A DNA stretch of 64,000 bases, taken from contig NZ_WBOF01000001.1 of assembly GCF_009569385.1 (NCBI RefSeq), forward strand, positions 5,247,501 through 5,311,500, read 5' to 3'. The translations under genes and the position numbers were made by a program. The number at the start of each line of letters is the position of its first letter. Position 1 is the first letter of the stretch. Positions 1 to 9,054 of this stretch are shown in pieces. This DNA comes from Streptomyces kaniharaensis (GTDB lineage Bacteria > Actinomycetota > Actinomycetes > Streptomycetales > Streptomycetaceae). The notes under the pieces are model-generated. The model saw only the letters and a program-made list of their open reading frames with translations. It was not told where the DNA came from and made no database searches.

Positions 1-1349
1 ACGCCGGCGGCGACGCCCGCGGTGATGCTGTAGGTGAACGGCATCAGCACGCAGGTGAGGAAGGCCGGGATGGCGACGTCGCGGTCGGACCAGTCGATGT
101 GCCGGGCCTGGCTCATCATCATCGAGCCGATGACGACGAGGGCGGCGGAGGCGGCCTCGACCGGGACGATGCCGGCGAGCGGCGAGAGGAACAGCATCAG
201 GGCGAACAGGCCGCCGGTGACGGTGGAGGCGAGGCCGGTGCGGGCGCCGTCGCCGACGCCGGTCGCGGACTCGACGAAGACCGTCTGGCCGGAGGCGCCG
301 GCCAGGCCGCCGACGGCTCCGCCGGCGCCGTCGATGAACAGCGCCTTGGACAGGCCGGGCATCCGGCCCTGCTTGTCGGCCAGGCCCGCCTCGGTGCCGA
401 CGCCGATGATGGTGGCCATCGCGTCGAAGAAGCCGGCGAGCACGAGGGTGAACACGGCGACCGACGCGCTGATCGCTCCCATGCCCCTGCCGCCGAAGGC
501 GCCGAACAGGTCGACGTTGCCGAAGAGGCTGAAGTCGGGGGCGGAGACGGGGCTGCCGGGCCACACCGGGACGGAGTTGCGCCAGGCGTCGTGCGGTACG
601 CCGGCGAGCCTGTTCACGACCACCGCGAGCACGGTGCCGCCGGCGATGCCGATCAGGATCGCGCCGCGCACGTTGCGCGCCATCAGCACGAAGATCGCCA
701 GCAGGGTGACGCAGAAGACCAGCACGGGCCAGCCGGACAGCTCGCCGTAGGGGCCGAGCGAGAGCGGGGTGGGGCCGCCGGTGTGCACGAAGCCGGCCTT
801 GTAGAGACCGATGACGGTGACGAACAGGCCGATGCCGATGGTGATCGCGTGCTTGAGCGGCAGCGGGATGCCGTTCATGATCTTCTCGCGGAGGCCGGAG
901 ACCACCAGCAGCACGATCAGCAGGCCGTAGATGACGCACAGGCCCATGGCCTGCGGCCAGGTGGTGTGCGGTACGACGAGGGCGGAGACCGCGCCGGACA
1001 CCGAGAGGCCGGCCGCGAGGGCGAGCGGGACGTTGCCGACGACGCCCATCAGGATGGTGGTGACGGCGGCCGCGAGGGCGGTGGCGGTGGTCAGCGCGGC
1101 GTGGTCGAGCTTGACGCCGGTGACGTCCGCGCCGCTCAGGATGAGCGGGTTGAGCAGGATGATGTACGCCATCGCCATGAAGGTGGTGAGACCACCGCGC
1201 AGTTCGTTGGCGAGCGTCGAACCCCGGGCCGAGATCTTGAAGTACGCGTCCAGCGCGCCCTTCGGTCGCTCGACCGGGGCCGACGCGCTGATGTCGTCCT
1301 CGGTGGGTCTGTCTTCGGTGGTGCCGGTCTCCGTGGGGATCCGGGTCAT
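1..1349 (-). CDS. NCS2-family purine permease (partial, 3' end outside window)
   Basis: Multi-pass membrane transporter of the NCS2/AzgA type, expected to import purine bases (adenine, guanine, hypoxanthine or xanthine) by proton symport. The start is the ATG at 1347-1349, preceded by a GGGAG ribosome site. The N-terminus is hydrophilic (MTRIPTETGTT), followed by LRGGLTTFMAMAYIILLNPL, the typical first membrane segment of this family. The last visible residues, VLMPFTYSITAGVAAG, match the conserved late-membrane PFTYSI region, so only the end of the protein is missing. It lies on the same strand as, and downstream of, the xanthine dehydrogenase genes, which supports uptake of purines for catabolism. 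The exact base transported cannot be read from the sequence. Confidence 0.9.
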   Translation of the reverse strand, partial: MTRIPTETGTTEDRPTEDDISASAPVERPKGALDAYFKISARGSTLANELRGGLTTFMAMAYIILLNPLILSGADVTGVKLDHAALTTATALAAAVTTILMGVVGNVPLALAAGLSVSGAVSALVVPHTTWPQAMGLCVIYGLLIVLLVVSGLREKIMNGIPLPLKHAITIGIGLFVTVIGLYKAGFVHTGGPTPLSLGPYGELSGWPVLVFCVTLLAIFVLMARNVRGAILIGIAGGTVLAVVVNRLAGVPHDAWRNSVPVWPGSPVSAPDFSLFGNVDLFGAFGGRGMGAISASVAVFTLVLAGFFDAMATIIGVGTEAGLADKQGRMPGLSKALFIDGAGGAVGGLAGASGQTVFVESATGVGDGARTGLASTVTGGLFALMLFLSPLAGIVPVEAASAALVVIGSMMMSQARHIDWSDRDVAIPAFLTCVLMPFTYSITAGVAAG

Positions 1350-1693
1350 GTCCACTCCCAAGTGTCAAAGGGGGTTGGGGTGGGCGAGCCGACCTGATCG
1401 CCAGTCAACGATGTTGGCGCAGGGGGACTGTTCGACTCACTGGGCGCACTCTCCGGCTGTGCCGTGGCGGTGCTGGGGGCACCCCCGGCCGGAGGCCGGG
1501 AGAGGGTGGAGCGCGCCGCTGCAGAACCCCGGCGTGGGAGAGGCAGCGGGCTGGTGCGGTCGCGTATCGGCAGGTGGTGTACGGGAGTTGCCTGCACTGC
1601 GAGGTTTCCCGTACTGCGAGGTGGGTTTGGCGCCTCCCCGGGGCGGCGGGGAAGACGGTCGCCGCCCCGGGGCCGTTCTGCGGTCCCGGGCCG
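1350..1693. other. Intergenic region between permease and xanthine dehydrogenase
   Basis: No convincing gene. It holds a strong hairpin (1636-1672) just after the molybdenum-subunit gene, and near 1470-1505 a GGGGGCACCCCCGG / CCGGAGGCCGG double palindrome of a kind I recall from streptomycete intergenic DNA. The remaining stretch next to 1349 should carry the permease promoter, because the hairpin would separate it from the upstream operon. I cannot identify -35/-10 boxes with confidence. Confidence 0.5.
1636..1672 (-). terminator. Hairpin terminator after xanthine dehydrogenase operon
   Basis: Perfect 13-bp inverted repeat (CCCCGGGGCGGCG / CGCCGCCCCGGGG) with an 11-nt loop, 21 nt past the stop codon of the molybdenum subunit. 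There is no U-tract, as is usual in very high-GC actinomycetes. Confidence 0.7.
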
Positions 1694-4078
1694 TCAGGCC
1701 CCGGGCTTCTCGGTGGTCAGGTGCTCGGGCCGGACCGGGATCCGGGTGAGCGCGAGGCCGGTGGCGTCGCGGATGGCGGCCACGATCGACGGCGTCGCCG
1801 AGACGGTCGGGGCCTCGCCGACCCCGCGCAGCCCGTACGGGGCGTTGGGGTCGGGCAGTTCGAGGATCTCCACCGGGATCGGCGGGGTGTCCAGGATGGT
1901 GGGGATCAGGTAGTCGGTGAAGGACGCGTTGCGCACCTTCCCGTCGCGGATGATGATCTCCTCCATCACGGCGAGGCCGAGCGCCTGGGTGCAGCCGCCC
2001 TGGATCTGGCCGACGACTGAGAGCGGGTTGAGCGCCTTGCCGACGTCCTGGACGGCGGTCAGCTCGACCACCTTGACCAGGCCGAGTTCGACGTCGACGT
2101 CGACCACCGCGCGGTTGGCGCAGAAGGTGTACTGGACGTGGCCGAAGCCCTGTCCGGTCTCCTTGTCGAACGGCTGGGTCGGGCGGTGGTGGTGCTCGCG
2201 GGTGAGGTCGATGGCCTCGTCGCCGAGCAGGTCGACCATGGGGACGAGCGTGCCGGCGCTCTCCGAGACGACCTTGCCGCCGACCAGCGTGATGTCGTCG
2301 TGGGTCCAGCCGTAGCGGCGCCGGCCCTTCTCGATCAGCGCCCGCCTGACGGCCTCGGCGGCGAGCTTGACGGCGCCGCCGGTCATGTAGGTCTGGCGGG
2401 ACGCGGAGGTCGAACCCGCCGACCCCACCTCGGTGTTGGCCGGGTGGATGGTGACCTGCTCGACGCCGAGCTCGGTGCGGGCGATCTGGGCGTGCACGGT
2501 GACGCCGCCCTGGCCGACCTCCGCCATCGCGGTGTGCACCATGGCGACCGGCTCGCCGCCGATCACCTCCAGGCGCACCCGGGCGGTGGAGTAGTCGTCG
2601 AAGCCCTCGGAGAAGCCGACGTTCTTGATGCCGACCGAGTAGCCGACGCCGCGCACGATGCCCTCGCCGTGCGAGGTGTTGGACAGCGCACCGGGGACCT
2701 GGCGCACGTCCAGGTGCTCGGTGTCCAGCGGCGGCGGCAGCGGCATGTCCTTGGCGCGCTGCAGCAGTTCGGCGACCGGGGCGGGCGCGTCGATCTGCTG
2801 GCCGGTGGGCATGAAGTCGCCCTCGGACATGGCGTTGAGCTGCCGCAGCTCCACCGGGTCCATGCCGAGTGCGGCGGCCAGCTTGTCCATCTGCGACTCG
2901 TAGCCGAACGCCGCCTGCACCGCGCCGAAGCCGCGCATCGCCCCGCAGGACGGGTTGTTGCTGTAGAGCGCGATGGCGTGCATCCTCACGTTCGGGATCA
3001 CGTACGGGCCGTGGCCGAGCGAGGCCGCGTTGCCGACGACGGCCGGCGAGGCGGAGGCGTACGCGCCGCCGTCCAGCACGATCCGGCAGTCGGCGTAGAC
3101 GAGCTTGCCGTCGCGGGTGGCGCCGTGTTCGTAGTGCATCCTGGCCGGGTGGCGGTGCACGTGGCCGAAGAAGGACTCGTCGCGGGAGTAGACGATCTTG
3201 ACGGGCTTGCCGGTGTGCAGGGCCAGCAGGCAGGCGTGGATCTGCATCGACAGGTCCTCGCGGCCGCCGAAGGCGCCGCCGACACCGGCCAGCGTGAGCC
3301 GGACCTTCTCCTCGGGCAGGTCGAGCACCGGGGCCATCTGCTGACGGTCGACGTGCAGCCACTGGGTGGCGATGTACAGGTCGACGCCGCCGTCCTCGGC
3401 GGGCACGGCGAGACCGGACTCGGGGCCGAGGAAGGCCTGGTCCTGCATGCCGACCTCGTAGTCGCCGCTGACGACGACGTCCGCCGTCGCGCGGACCTCG
3501 TCGGTCACGCCGAGGCCGGAGACCAGCTTCTGCTCGTGGCAGATGTTGCCGTGGCCGTGCGACTTGTACTCGTGCGGCTCGTGCACGTAGCCGTACGTCT
3601 CGGGGTGGAGGCACTGCTCCTCGGTGACGATCGGGGTGAGCACCTCGTACTCGACCTTGATCTTCTTCACCGCGCGGCGGGCCGTCTCCGGATGGTCGGC
3701 CGCCACCAGCGCGATCGCCTCGCCGTGGTAGCGGACCTTGTCGATGGCCAGCGCCGGCTGGTCCTGGATCTCCAGGCCGTAGTACTTCGAGCCGGGGATG
3801 TCCTTGTGGGTGAGCACGGCGTAGACGCCGGGCACCGTGAGCGCCTCGGAGATGTCCACCGAGAGGATGTTGGCCCGGGGGTGCGGCGAGCGCAGCGCCA
3901 TACCCCAGAGCATGTCCTCGTGCCACATGTCGGACGAGTACGCGAACTCGCCCTTCACCTTCAGGTTGCCGTCAGGGCGCAGCGGGGAGCCGCCGATGCC
4001 GTCCTTGGACGCCTGGTTGATGTTCTGGAGGTTCTTCTGGCCCTGGATGGTGCGGGTATGGGTCGTGCGGGTGCTCAT
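1694..4078 (-). CDS. Xanthine dehydrogenase, molybdopterin-binding subunit
   Basis: Large catalytic subunit (794 aa) of a three-subunit molybdenum hydroxylase, oxidising hypoxanthine/xanthine towards urate in the cytoplasm. The first ~150 residues form the aldehyde oxidase/xanthine dehydrogenase a/b hammerhead domain (VKGEFAYSSDM, LRSPHPRA). The Mo-cofactor domain follows, with GVGGAFGGRED and GAMRGFGAVQ, and near the C-terminus GVGEAP, which holds the catalytic Glu. The start is the ATG at 4076-4078, overlapping the stop of the iron-sulfur subunit (ATGA), so the two are translationally coupled. Order on the minus strand is FAD, 2Fe-2S, Mo subunit. A divergent PucR gene supports purine catabolism over another molybdenum hydroxylase, but substrate identity is inferred. 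Confidence 0.93.
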   Translation of the reverse strand: MSTRTTHTRTIQGQKNLQNINQASKDGIGGSPLRPDGNLKVKGEFAYSSDMWHEDMLWGMALRSPHPRANILSVDISEALTVPGVYAVLTHKDIPGSKYYGLEIQDQPALAIDKVRYHGEAIALVAADHPETARRAVKKIKVEYEVLTPIVTEEQCLHPETYGYVHEPHEYKSHGHGNICHEQKLVSGLGVTDEVRATADVVVSGDYEVGMQDQAFLGPESGLAVPAEDGGVDLYIATQWLHVDRQQMAPVLDLPEEKVRLTLAGVGGAFGGREDLSMQIHACLLALHTGKPVKIVYSRDESFFGHVHRHPARMHYEHGATRDGKLVYADCRIVLDGGAYASASPAVVGNAASLGHGPYVIPNVRMHAIALYSNNPSCGAMRGFGAVQAAFGYESQMDKLAAALGMDPVELRQLNAMSEGDFMPTGQQIDAPAPVAELLQRAKDMPLPPPLDTEHLDVRQVPGALSNTSHGEGIVRGVGYSVGIKNVGFSEGFDDYSTARVRLEVIGGEPVAMVHTAMAEVGQGGVTVHAQIARTELGVEQVTIHPANTEVGSAGSTSASRQTYMTGGAVKLAAEAVRRALIEKGRRRYGWTHDDITLVGGKVVSESAGTLVPMVDLLGDEAIDLTREHHHRPTQPFDKETGQGFGHVQYTFCANRAVVDVDVELGLVKVVELTAVQDVGKALNPLSVVGQIQGGCTQALGLAVMEEIIIRDGKVRNASFTDYLIPTILDTPPIPVEILELPDPNAPYGLRGVGEAPTVSATPSIVAAIRDATGLALTRIPVRPEHLTTEKPGA

Positions 4079-4563
4079 GCCGAAGCCGCCTTCCCGGCGC
4101 ACTTGCGGGCGGACGCCAGCCGCACCGCGTCCATGATCTTCTCGTAGCCCGTGCAGCGGCAGAGGTTGCCCGACAGCGCCTCGCGGATGTCGTCGTCGCC
4201 CGGCTGGGCGTCGTGCTCCAGCAGGGCGTCGGTCTGCACCAGCAGTCCGGGGGTGCAGAAGCCGCACTGGACGGCGCCGGCGTCGATGAACGCCTGCTGG
4301 ACGAGGCCCAGTTCGCCGTTCTCGTCGGCCAGGCCCTCGACGGTGCGCACCTCGCGGTCCTGCACCTGGCCGGCCGCGACCAGACAGGAGCAGACCGGCA
4401 CGCCGTCCAGGTAGACCGTGCAGGAGCCGCACTCGCCCTGCTCGCAGGCGTTCTTCGAGCCCGGGAGGCCGACCCGCTCGCGCAGCATGTAGAGGAGGCT
4501 CTCGCCCTCCCACACGTCGTCCGCCTCGACGGGCTTCCCGTTGGCGGTGAAAGTGACCCTCAT
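4075..4563 (-). CDS. Xanthine dehydrogenase, 2Fe-2S iron-sulfur subunit
   Basis: Electron-transfer subunit of 162 aa, the normal length for the family. The N-terminal plant-type ferredoxin domain has its cluster ligands in ACEQGECGSCTVYLDG. The C-terminal [2Fe-2S]-binding domain has CGFCTPG and LCRCTGYEKI. It passes electrons from the molybdenum centre to the FAD subunit. The ATG overlaps the end of the FAD-subunit gene by four bases and the stop overlaps the Mo-subunit start, so the three genes form one coupled operon. Confidence 0.95.
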   Translation of the reverse strand: MRVTFTANGKPVEADDVWEGESLLYMLRERVGLPGSKNACEQGECGSCTVYLDGVPVCSCLVAAGQVQDREVRTVEGLADENGELGLVQQAFIDAGAVQCGFCTPGLLVQTDALLEHDAQPGDDDIREALSGNLCRCTGYEKIMDAVRLASARKCAGKAASA

Positions 4564-5447
4564 GCCGCGCTCCTGATCTGCTTGCTGTAGTCGTTCCAGG
4601 TCCAGGTGAGGGTGCGGCGGGCCATCACGGCCAGCGCGTGCCGGCGGTAGTCGGCGGTGCCCCGGACGTCGTCGATCGGGGACGCCGCGGCCTTCACCAG
4701 CTCTCCGAACCTCTGGATCACTTCCGTGCCCAGCAGCTCGCCGGACTCCCAGAGGCCGCGCTCGGCGAGCACGCCCTGCAGGTACTCCTCGGCCTCGACG
4801 GCGCGGCGCGGGGTGGGGGCGGCCGAACCGATACCGGTGCCGACGGTGCCGTTCTTCGGGTGGAGGGCGAACCCGAAGGCGCAGACCGCGATCACCATCG
4901 CGTTGCGGGTGCCGATCTTCGAGAACTGCTGCGGGCCGTCCGCCACCGGGATGTGCACGGCCCGGATCAGCTCGTCGGCCTCCAGGCTGTTGCGCTTCAC
5001 GCCGACGTAGAACTCGTCGACGGGGATCATCCGGGTCCCGCGCACCGAGGCCGCCTCGACGAGGACGTCCCGGCCGGCCGCGAGCAGCGCCGGGTGGGAG
5101 TCGCCGGCCGGGGACGCCGCACCGAGGTTGCCGCCGACGCCGCCGCGGTTGCGGATCTGCGGCGAGCCGACGGTGTGCGCCGCCAGGGCCAGGCCGGGCA
5201 GCGGCCCGGACAGCTCGTCGATGATCCGGGTGTAGGGGACCGACGCGCCGAGCCGCACGACGCTGCCGTCGTTCGTCCACTCGGTGAGCTCGGTGACGCG
5301 GTTCAGGTCGAGAATCGCGGATGGCCGGTGCACGTCGAAGTTCATCTCGACCATGACGTCCGTGCCGCCCGCGATGGGCAGCGCGGTCGGGTACTCGGCC
5401 TTCGCCGCGAGTGCCTCGTCCCAGGTGGCGGGCCGAAGGAACTCCAT
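4560..5447 (-). CDS. Xanthine dehydrogenase, FAD-binding subunit
   Basis: FAD subunit (295 aa) of the molybdenum hydroxylase, first gene of the operon. The N-terminal FAD_binding_5 domain shows FLRPATWDEALA and IAGGTDVMVEMN. The second FAD motif is GGVGGNLGAASPAGDSHPAL. The C-terminal CO-dehydrogenase flavoprotein domain ends near LTWTWNDYSKQ. The start is an ATG with a GAGGAG site about nine bases upstream. It faces the PucR gene across a ~470-bp intergenic region that probably carries the promoters for both. Confidence 0.94.
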   Translation of the reverse strand: MEFLRPATWDEALAAKAEYPTALPIAGGTDVMVEMNFDVHRPSAILDLNRVTELTEWTNDGSVVRLGASVPYTRIIDELSGPLPGLALAAHTVGSPQIRNRGGVGGNLGAASPAGDSHPALLAAGRDVLVEAASVRGTRMIPVDEFYVGVKRNSLEADELIRAVHIPVADGPQQFSKIGTRNAMVIAVCAFGFALHPKNGTVGTGIGSAAPTPRRAVEAEEYLQGVLAERGLWESGELLGTEVIQRFGELVKAAASPIDDVRGTADYRRHALAVMARRTLTWTWNDYSKQIRSAA

Positions 5448-5921
5448 GCGGGTGTCTCCTCAAGTCGTCGCCGGCCGGACGGATGGGCACAGTGCCCGGA
5501 ACTCGGTGTCCGGATTCCGCCCACCGTGTCGTCGCCTCGGCGTCGGATCCCGGTCACCGGGCTGTGTCCGGCGGCGTGTGGCCAGTGAACCGCTGTGACC
5601 GGGCCCACTGGGAGTCACCGATGGCATGAAGCCCCGGCTGTGGTCCCGCCCGGCATCCTGTACGTTCCTCTAAGGAGGACGATTTCGCAGCCCAGCCGTT
5701 TACCGGGCGCTACCTACGACCGTAATCCGGCCGTGATAGCCGAGCTACGGGCCCGTGACCCGGCATCCGGACGGACGTAACGCCAAGCACTGATGTTCGG
5801 GCACACTGTGACCCCGGCAGCGCGCCCGGGCCCTTCCCCGGCGCCCGCCGGCCGGCCGAGAAGCCCCCGTTCCCCACCCAGCCGACCCCAGTCCCCACCC
5901 CAGCCCGTTAGGAGTCCGCGG
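5448..5921. promoter_or_regulatory. Divergent regulatory region between xdh operon and PucR gene
   Basis: A 474-bp gap between divergent starts with no supported gene. It contains a perfect 13-bp palindrome GGGCACAGTGCCC at 5485-5497, close to the xdh side, a possible operator. A TAAGGAGG sequence near 5671 lies in front of nothing convincing. PucR-type regulators commonly act on such divergent promoters, but I cannot assign a PucR site by eye. Confidence 0.4.
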
Positions 5922-7514
5922 ATGCGTGTCCGTGACCTGCTCGCCCCCGGCGCCCCGCGACTGCGCCTGCTCGCGGCCGAGGACGAGCTGGACCGGCAGG
6001 TCAGCGGTGTCATGACCACGGACCTGCACGACCCCGGCCGGTACCTGCACGGCGGCGAGCTGGTGCTCACCGGCATGCTCTGGCGCACCGGCCCGGCCGA
6101 CTCCGAGCGGTTCGTCCGGACCATCGCGGCCGGCGGCGCGGTCGCCCTGGCGGCCGGCGAGGCCGAGGTCGGCCCGGTCCCCGAGGACCTGGTCGAGGCC
6201 TGCCGCCGGCACCGGATGCCCCTGCTCGCGGTGCCCGACGACATCGCCTTCGGCACCGTCGCCGAGTTCATCGGCCGCCAGGTCTCCGCCGACCGCGCCG
6301 CCGACCTGGCCGCCCTGGTCGACCGGCACCGGCTGCTGGTCTCCGCGGCCGGCGGCGGCGGGCTGGACGCCGTCCTGGACCTGCTCGGCGGCGACCTCGA
6401 CCTCGACTGCTGGGTGCTCACCCCCACCGGCGCGGTGATCGCCGGGCCCGCCGAACGGCTCCCCGCCGAGGACCGCGACCAGCTGGTCCGCGCCCACCTC
6501 GCCGCCCAGCGCCAGCGCCGCCGCCCCCCGCACCGGGCCCGCCTCGCCGCCGGCTCCTACTCGCTGCTGCCCGCCCCGGCCTCCGCCGAGCACGAGGCGC
6601 CGCTCGCCGACTGGGTGCTCGCCGTGGCCGGCGACGTCACCGAGTGGACGACCAAGCGCCAGCAGCTCGCCGACAACCTGGCCCGCCTGGTCGCCGCCGA
6701 GCGCCACCGCCGGGACGAGGGCCGCCGGCTGCGCCGCCGCCTCGCCGACGAGGTGCTGACCCTGCTTCAGCGCGACGCCGACCCGGCCGAGATCAGCCGC
6801 ACCCTGTACGCCTCCTCGGCGATGGCCGCCCGCTACGAGAGCCCCGACGCCAGGCCGCCGGCCCCGGACGGCTCCTGGCTGGTGCTCAGCGCGGAGGGCA
6901 CCGGCCTGCCGGAGGGCGCGGTGCGGGCCGTCCTGGAGGAGGCCCTCGGCGGCACCACCGACCGCGCCCTGATCGCCGGGGCCGGGACCGGCGCGGTCGT
7001 CGTGATGCCCGCGATGGCGAGCGCGGTGCCCGCCGACAGCCTGCGCGAACTGCTCGCCCCGCTGGAGGCCGGGCTCGGCCCGGAGGGCAGGATCACCCTC
7101 GGTGTCTCCGCGCCCGCCTCCGAGGCCGGCGGCCTGCGCGGCGCCCTTGAGGAGGCCCGGCACGCCCGCCGGATCGCCGCCGCCCGGGTCGGCCGGGTCT
7201 GCGTGGCCGGCCCCGAGGAGCTGGCCTCGCACGTGCTGCTGCTGGCGGCCGTCCCGGACGAGGTGCGCCGGGCGTTCCGCAGCCGCCTGCTGGACAAGGT
7301 GATCGGCTACGACATCGAGCACCAGGCGGACCTGGTCCGCACCCTGGAGGCGTTCCTGCGCTCGGACGGCTCGTGGACGCGCTGCGCCGCGCAGCTGCAC
7401 GTCCACGTCAACACGCTGCGGTACCGGATCGGCCGGATCGAGGAGCTTACCGGCCGTGACCTGTCGCGGCTGGAGGACCGGGTGGACTTCTACCTGGCCC
7501 TCGAACTGGCCTGA
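5922..7514 (+). CDS. PucR-family transcriptional regulator
   Basis: Regulator of 530 aa, divergent from the xanthine dehydrogenase operon and so probably controlling purine catabolism. The N-terminal PucR sensor domain spans residues ~1-125 (VRDLLAPGAPRLRLLAAED, HGGELVLTGMLWRTG). A middle GGDEF-like/CdaR-type region follows. The C-terminal HTH_30 DNA-binding domain is in the last ~60 residues (CAAQLHVHVNTLRYRIGRIE). I chose the ATG at 5922 because TTAGGAGT lies just upstream and the PucR domain begins at once; longer in-frame starts only add a proline-rich stretch. Activator or repressor mode cannot be decided here. Confidence 0.9.
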   Translation: MRVRDLLAPGAPRLRLLAAEDELDRQVSGVMTTDLHDPGRYLHGGELVLTGMLWRTGPADSERFVRTIAAGGAVALAAGEAEVGPVPEDLVEACRRHRMPLLAVPDDIAFGTVAEFIGRQVSADRAADLAALVDRHRLLVSAAGGGGLDAVLDLLGGDLDLDCWVLTPTGAVIAGPAERLPAEDRDQLVRAHLAAQRQRRRPPHRARLAAGSYSLLPAPASAEHEAPLADWVLAVAGDVTEWTTKRQQLADNLARLVAAERHRRDEGRRLRRRLADEVLTLLQRDADPAEISRTLYASSAMAARYESPDARPPAPDGSWLVLSAEGTGLPEGAVRAVLEEALGGTTDRALIAGAGTGAVVVMPAMASAVPADSLRELLAPLEAGLGPEGRITLGVSAPASEAGGLRGALEEARHARRIAAARVGRVCVAGPEELASHVLLLAAVPDEVRRAFRSRLLDKVIGYDIEHQADLVRTLEAFLRSDGSWTRCAAQLHVHVNTLRYRIGRIEELTGRDLSRLEDRVDFYLALELA

Positions 7515-7549
7515 CGAGCCGACCTGACGAGCCGGCCCGACACCACGTG

Positions 7550-7593
7550 AAGGGGCCCGCCGCGAGCGTCCGAGCGTTCGCGGCGGGCCCCTT
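7550..7593. terminator. Bidirectional hairpin terminator
   Basis: A 19-bp inverted repeat (AAGGGGCCCGCCGCGAGCG / CGTTCGCGGCGGGCCCCTT, one mismatch) with a 6-nt loop lies between the convergent PucR gene and the esterase gene. Flanking A and T residues on both sides fit termination from either direction. Confidence 0.85.
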
Positions 7594-7612
7594 AGGGGTC
7601 GGGACGTCCGGA

Positions 7613-8743
7613 CTACTGCGCCGGGATGATCCCGGTCAGCCACTCGAAGATGCCCGGGACCATGCCCTTCCATAGCTCGGTGGAGTGCGGCCCCTGGGTC
7701 TCCTGGATCTGGACGGTGGTCGGGGCCTTGGCCGCGGCGGCGAGCGCCTGCGCGTCCTCCAGGCCGTCGCCCTTCTTGCCGCTGATGTACATCGCGACCT
7801 TGGGCGGCTGCTGGGCGCTCTTCAGGATGTTGACCGGGTTGTTGGTCTCGCGCAGCTTCGCGTCCTTGCCGACCAGCGAGTCCTTCTCGGCCGCCGGGTC
7901 GTTGTAGCCGGAGAGGCTGATCGCGGCCCGGTAGCGGTTCGGGTGGGCCAGCGAGAGCTTGGCGGCGCAGTGGGCGCCGGCCGAGTAGCCGGCGATCGCC
8001 CAGCGGTCCGGGGACGGGTCGGCGCGGAAGTTGTCCAGGACCATCTGCGGCACGTCGCGGGTCACCCAGGCGTCGGCGTTGACCTTGCCCGGGATGTCGG
8101 TGCAGCCGGCGTCCTGGTGGTTGCCGAGCAGCAGGGTGCGCGGCGAGACCAGGATGAACGGGGCGACCTTGCCCTGCTGCATGAGCGGCTTGAGCTGCTC
8201 GGACACCTTGAGGGTGCCGTACCAGGTGGAGGACGAGCCCGGGTAGCCCGGCATCAGCTCGACGACCGGGAACTTCTTGTCCTTGAACGCCGGGTCGTCG
8301 TACTGCGGCGGCAGCCAGACCAGCACCTCGCCGTCGACGCCGGACACCTGGCCCTTGAGCTCGGTCTTCTTGACGTCGCCCGGCACGGCCGGGTCGCCCA
8401 CGCCGCCGAACTGCTGGAGCACCTTGGCCGGGGGCTTGGCGTCGCCCTGGCCGCCCGCGGGGGCGCCGGGGCCCTCGTCCTTCGGCACCGTGGGCACGGC
8501 GCGGACGTGGTCGCCGGTGCCCAGCAGGTCGTCCCAGCTGCCGTAGATCAGGTTCGCGTTGTTCACCATCACGAAGACCATCAGCACGGCCGTGATCTGA
8601 CAGAACACGATCATGGCCACCCGCGACAGGACCTGCACCGGCTGCGGCCCGCGCACCTTGCCCCAGAGCAGCAGCGCGACCGCGATGGACACCGGTACGA
8701 GGACGACCGTGAGGAGGAAGAAGGGCGTACCTGTCAGTTGCAT
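7613..8743 (-). CDS. Membrane-anchored alpha/beta-hydrolase esterase (PF00756-like)
   Basis: Protein of 376 aa. Residues ~5-30 and ~38-60 are hydrophobic (FFLLTVVLVPVSIAVALLLW; VAMIVFCQITAVLMVFVMV), giving a two-helix anchor, followed by an Ala/Gly/Pro linker and an extracytoplasmic esterase domain. The nucleophile elbow is GYSAG (in WAIAGYSAGAHCAAKL) and the likely catalytic His is in QGPHSTELW near the C-terminus. The fold matches the esterase-D/antigen 85 group; enzymes of this shape include S-formylglutathione hydrolases, mycolyltransferases and secreted esterases. As streptomycetes lack mycolic acids, a secreted esterase is more likely. Substrate unknown. Confidence 0.8.
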   Translation of the reverse strand: MQLTGTPFFLLTVVLVPVSIAVALLLWGKVRGPQPVQVLSRVAMIVFCQITAVLMVFVMVNNANLIYGSWDDLLGTGDHVRAVPTVPKDEGPGAPAGGQGDAKPPAKVLQQFGGVGDPAVPGDVKKTELKGQVSGVDGEVLVWLPPQYDDPAFKDKKFPVVELMPGYPGSSSTWYGTLKVSEQLKPLMQQGKVAPFILVSPRTLLLGNHQDAGCTDIPGKVNADAWVTRDVPQMVLDNFRADPSPDRWAIAGYSAGAHCAAKLSLAHPNRYRAAISLSGYNDPAAEKDSLVGKDAKLRETNNPVNILKSAQQPPKVAMYISGKKGDGLEDAQALAAAAKAPTTVQIQETQGPHSTELWKGMVPGIFEWLTGIIPAQ

Positions 8744-9054
8744 CGAGTTCTCGTATCCGGATCGCAGCCCGCCCGGGCCTCACTCGCCCGAACGCATTCC
8801 AATAGCAATGGACGGCGTGGAACCCGGGGTCGGTTGCCGTCCGAATCTGTGTGGAACCTGAGAGGAACATCACGTTTCCGTGATCTTCATCTTTCGGGTC
8901 GGCGCTTAGTGTGCCACCCGGGCAGCCGTCATCCGGACGCGATGTCCAGCGAACGTTCAGGAAGGTCCCCCGGGGAAACCTTACAGTCCGCGCCGCCTTC
9001 GCCGTCGGGCGAGGCGGTGCGAGGCCGCAAGGTGCTTGCGGAGAGAATCATGGG
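8744..9054. promoter_or_regulatory. Divergent promoter region, esterase / sugar ABC operon
   Basis: A 311-bp gap between divergent genes with no gene in it. Two clear palindromes are present: ATCACG-TTTC-CGTGAT (8869-8884) and CCGCAAG-GTG-CTTGCGG (9025-9041). The second ends just before the ribosome site of the sugar-binding-protein gene, an ideal operator position; its CCGCAA/TTGCGG half-sites resemble LacI/ROK-type sugar operators. Confidence 0.5.
9025..9041. promoter_or_regulatory. Candidate operator for sugar ABC operon
   Basis: Perfect 7-bp inverted repeat CCGCAAG / CTTGCGG with a 3-nt spacer, ending 13 nt before the ATG of the binding-protein gene. Position and symmetry suggest repression by a LacI- or ROK-like sugar regulator; no such regulator gene lies next to the operon. 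Confidence 0.45.

Noticed and set aside
5485..5497. GGGCACAGTGCCC palindrome as a PucR box
   Set aside because: It is a perfect palindrome, but I know no PucR consensus that it matches; left as an observation in the intergenic entry.
1437..5588. Long open frames antisense or out of frame to the xanthine dehydrogenase genes (e.g. 1437-3926 minus, 2138-4147 plus)
   Set aside because: Their translations are low-complexity Arg/Ala/Gly/Pro or Val/Asp/Gly-rich and mirror the GC bias of the real genes; the xdh motifs lie in the chosen frames.
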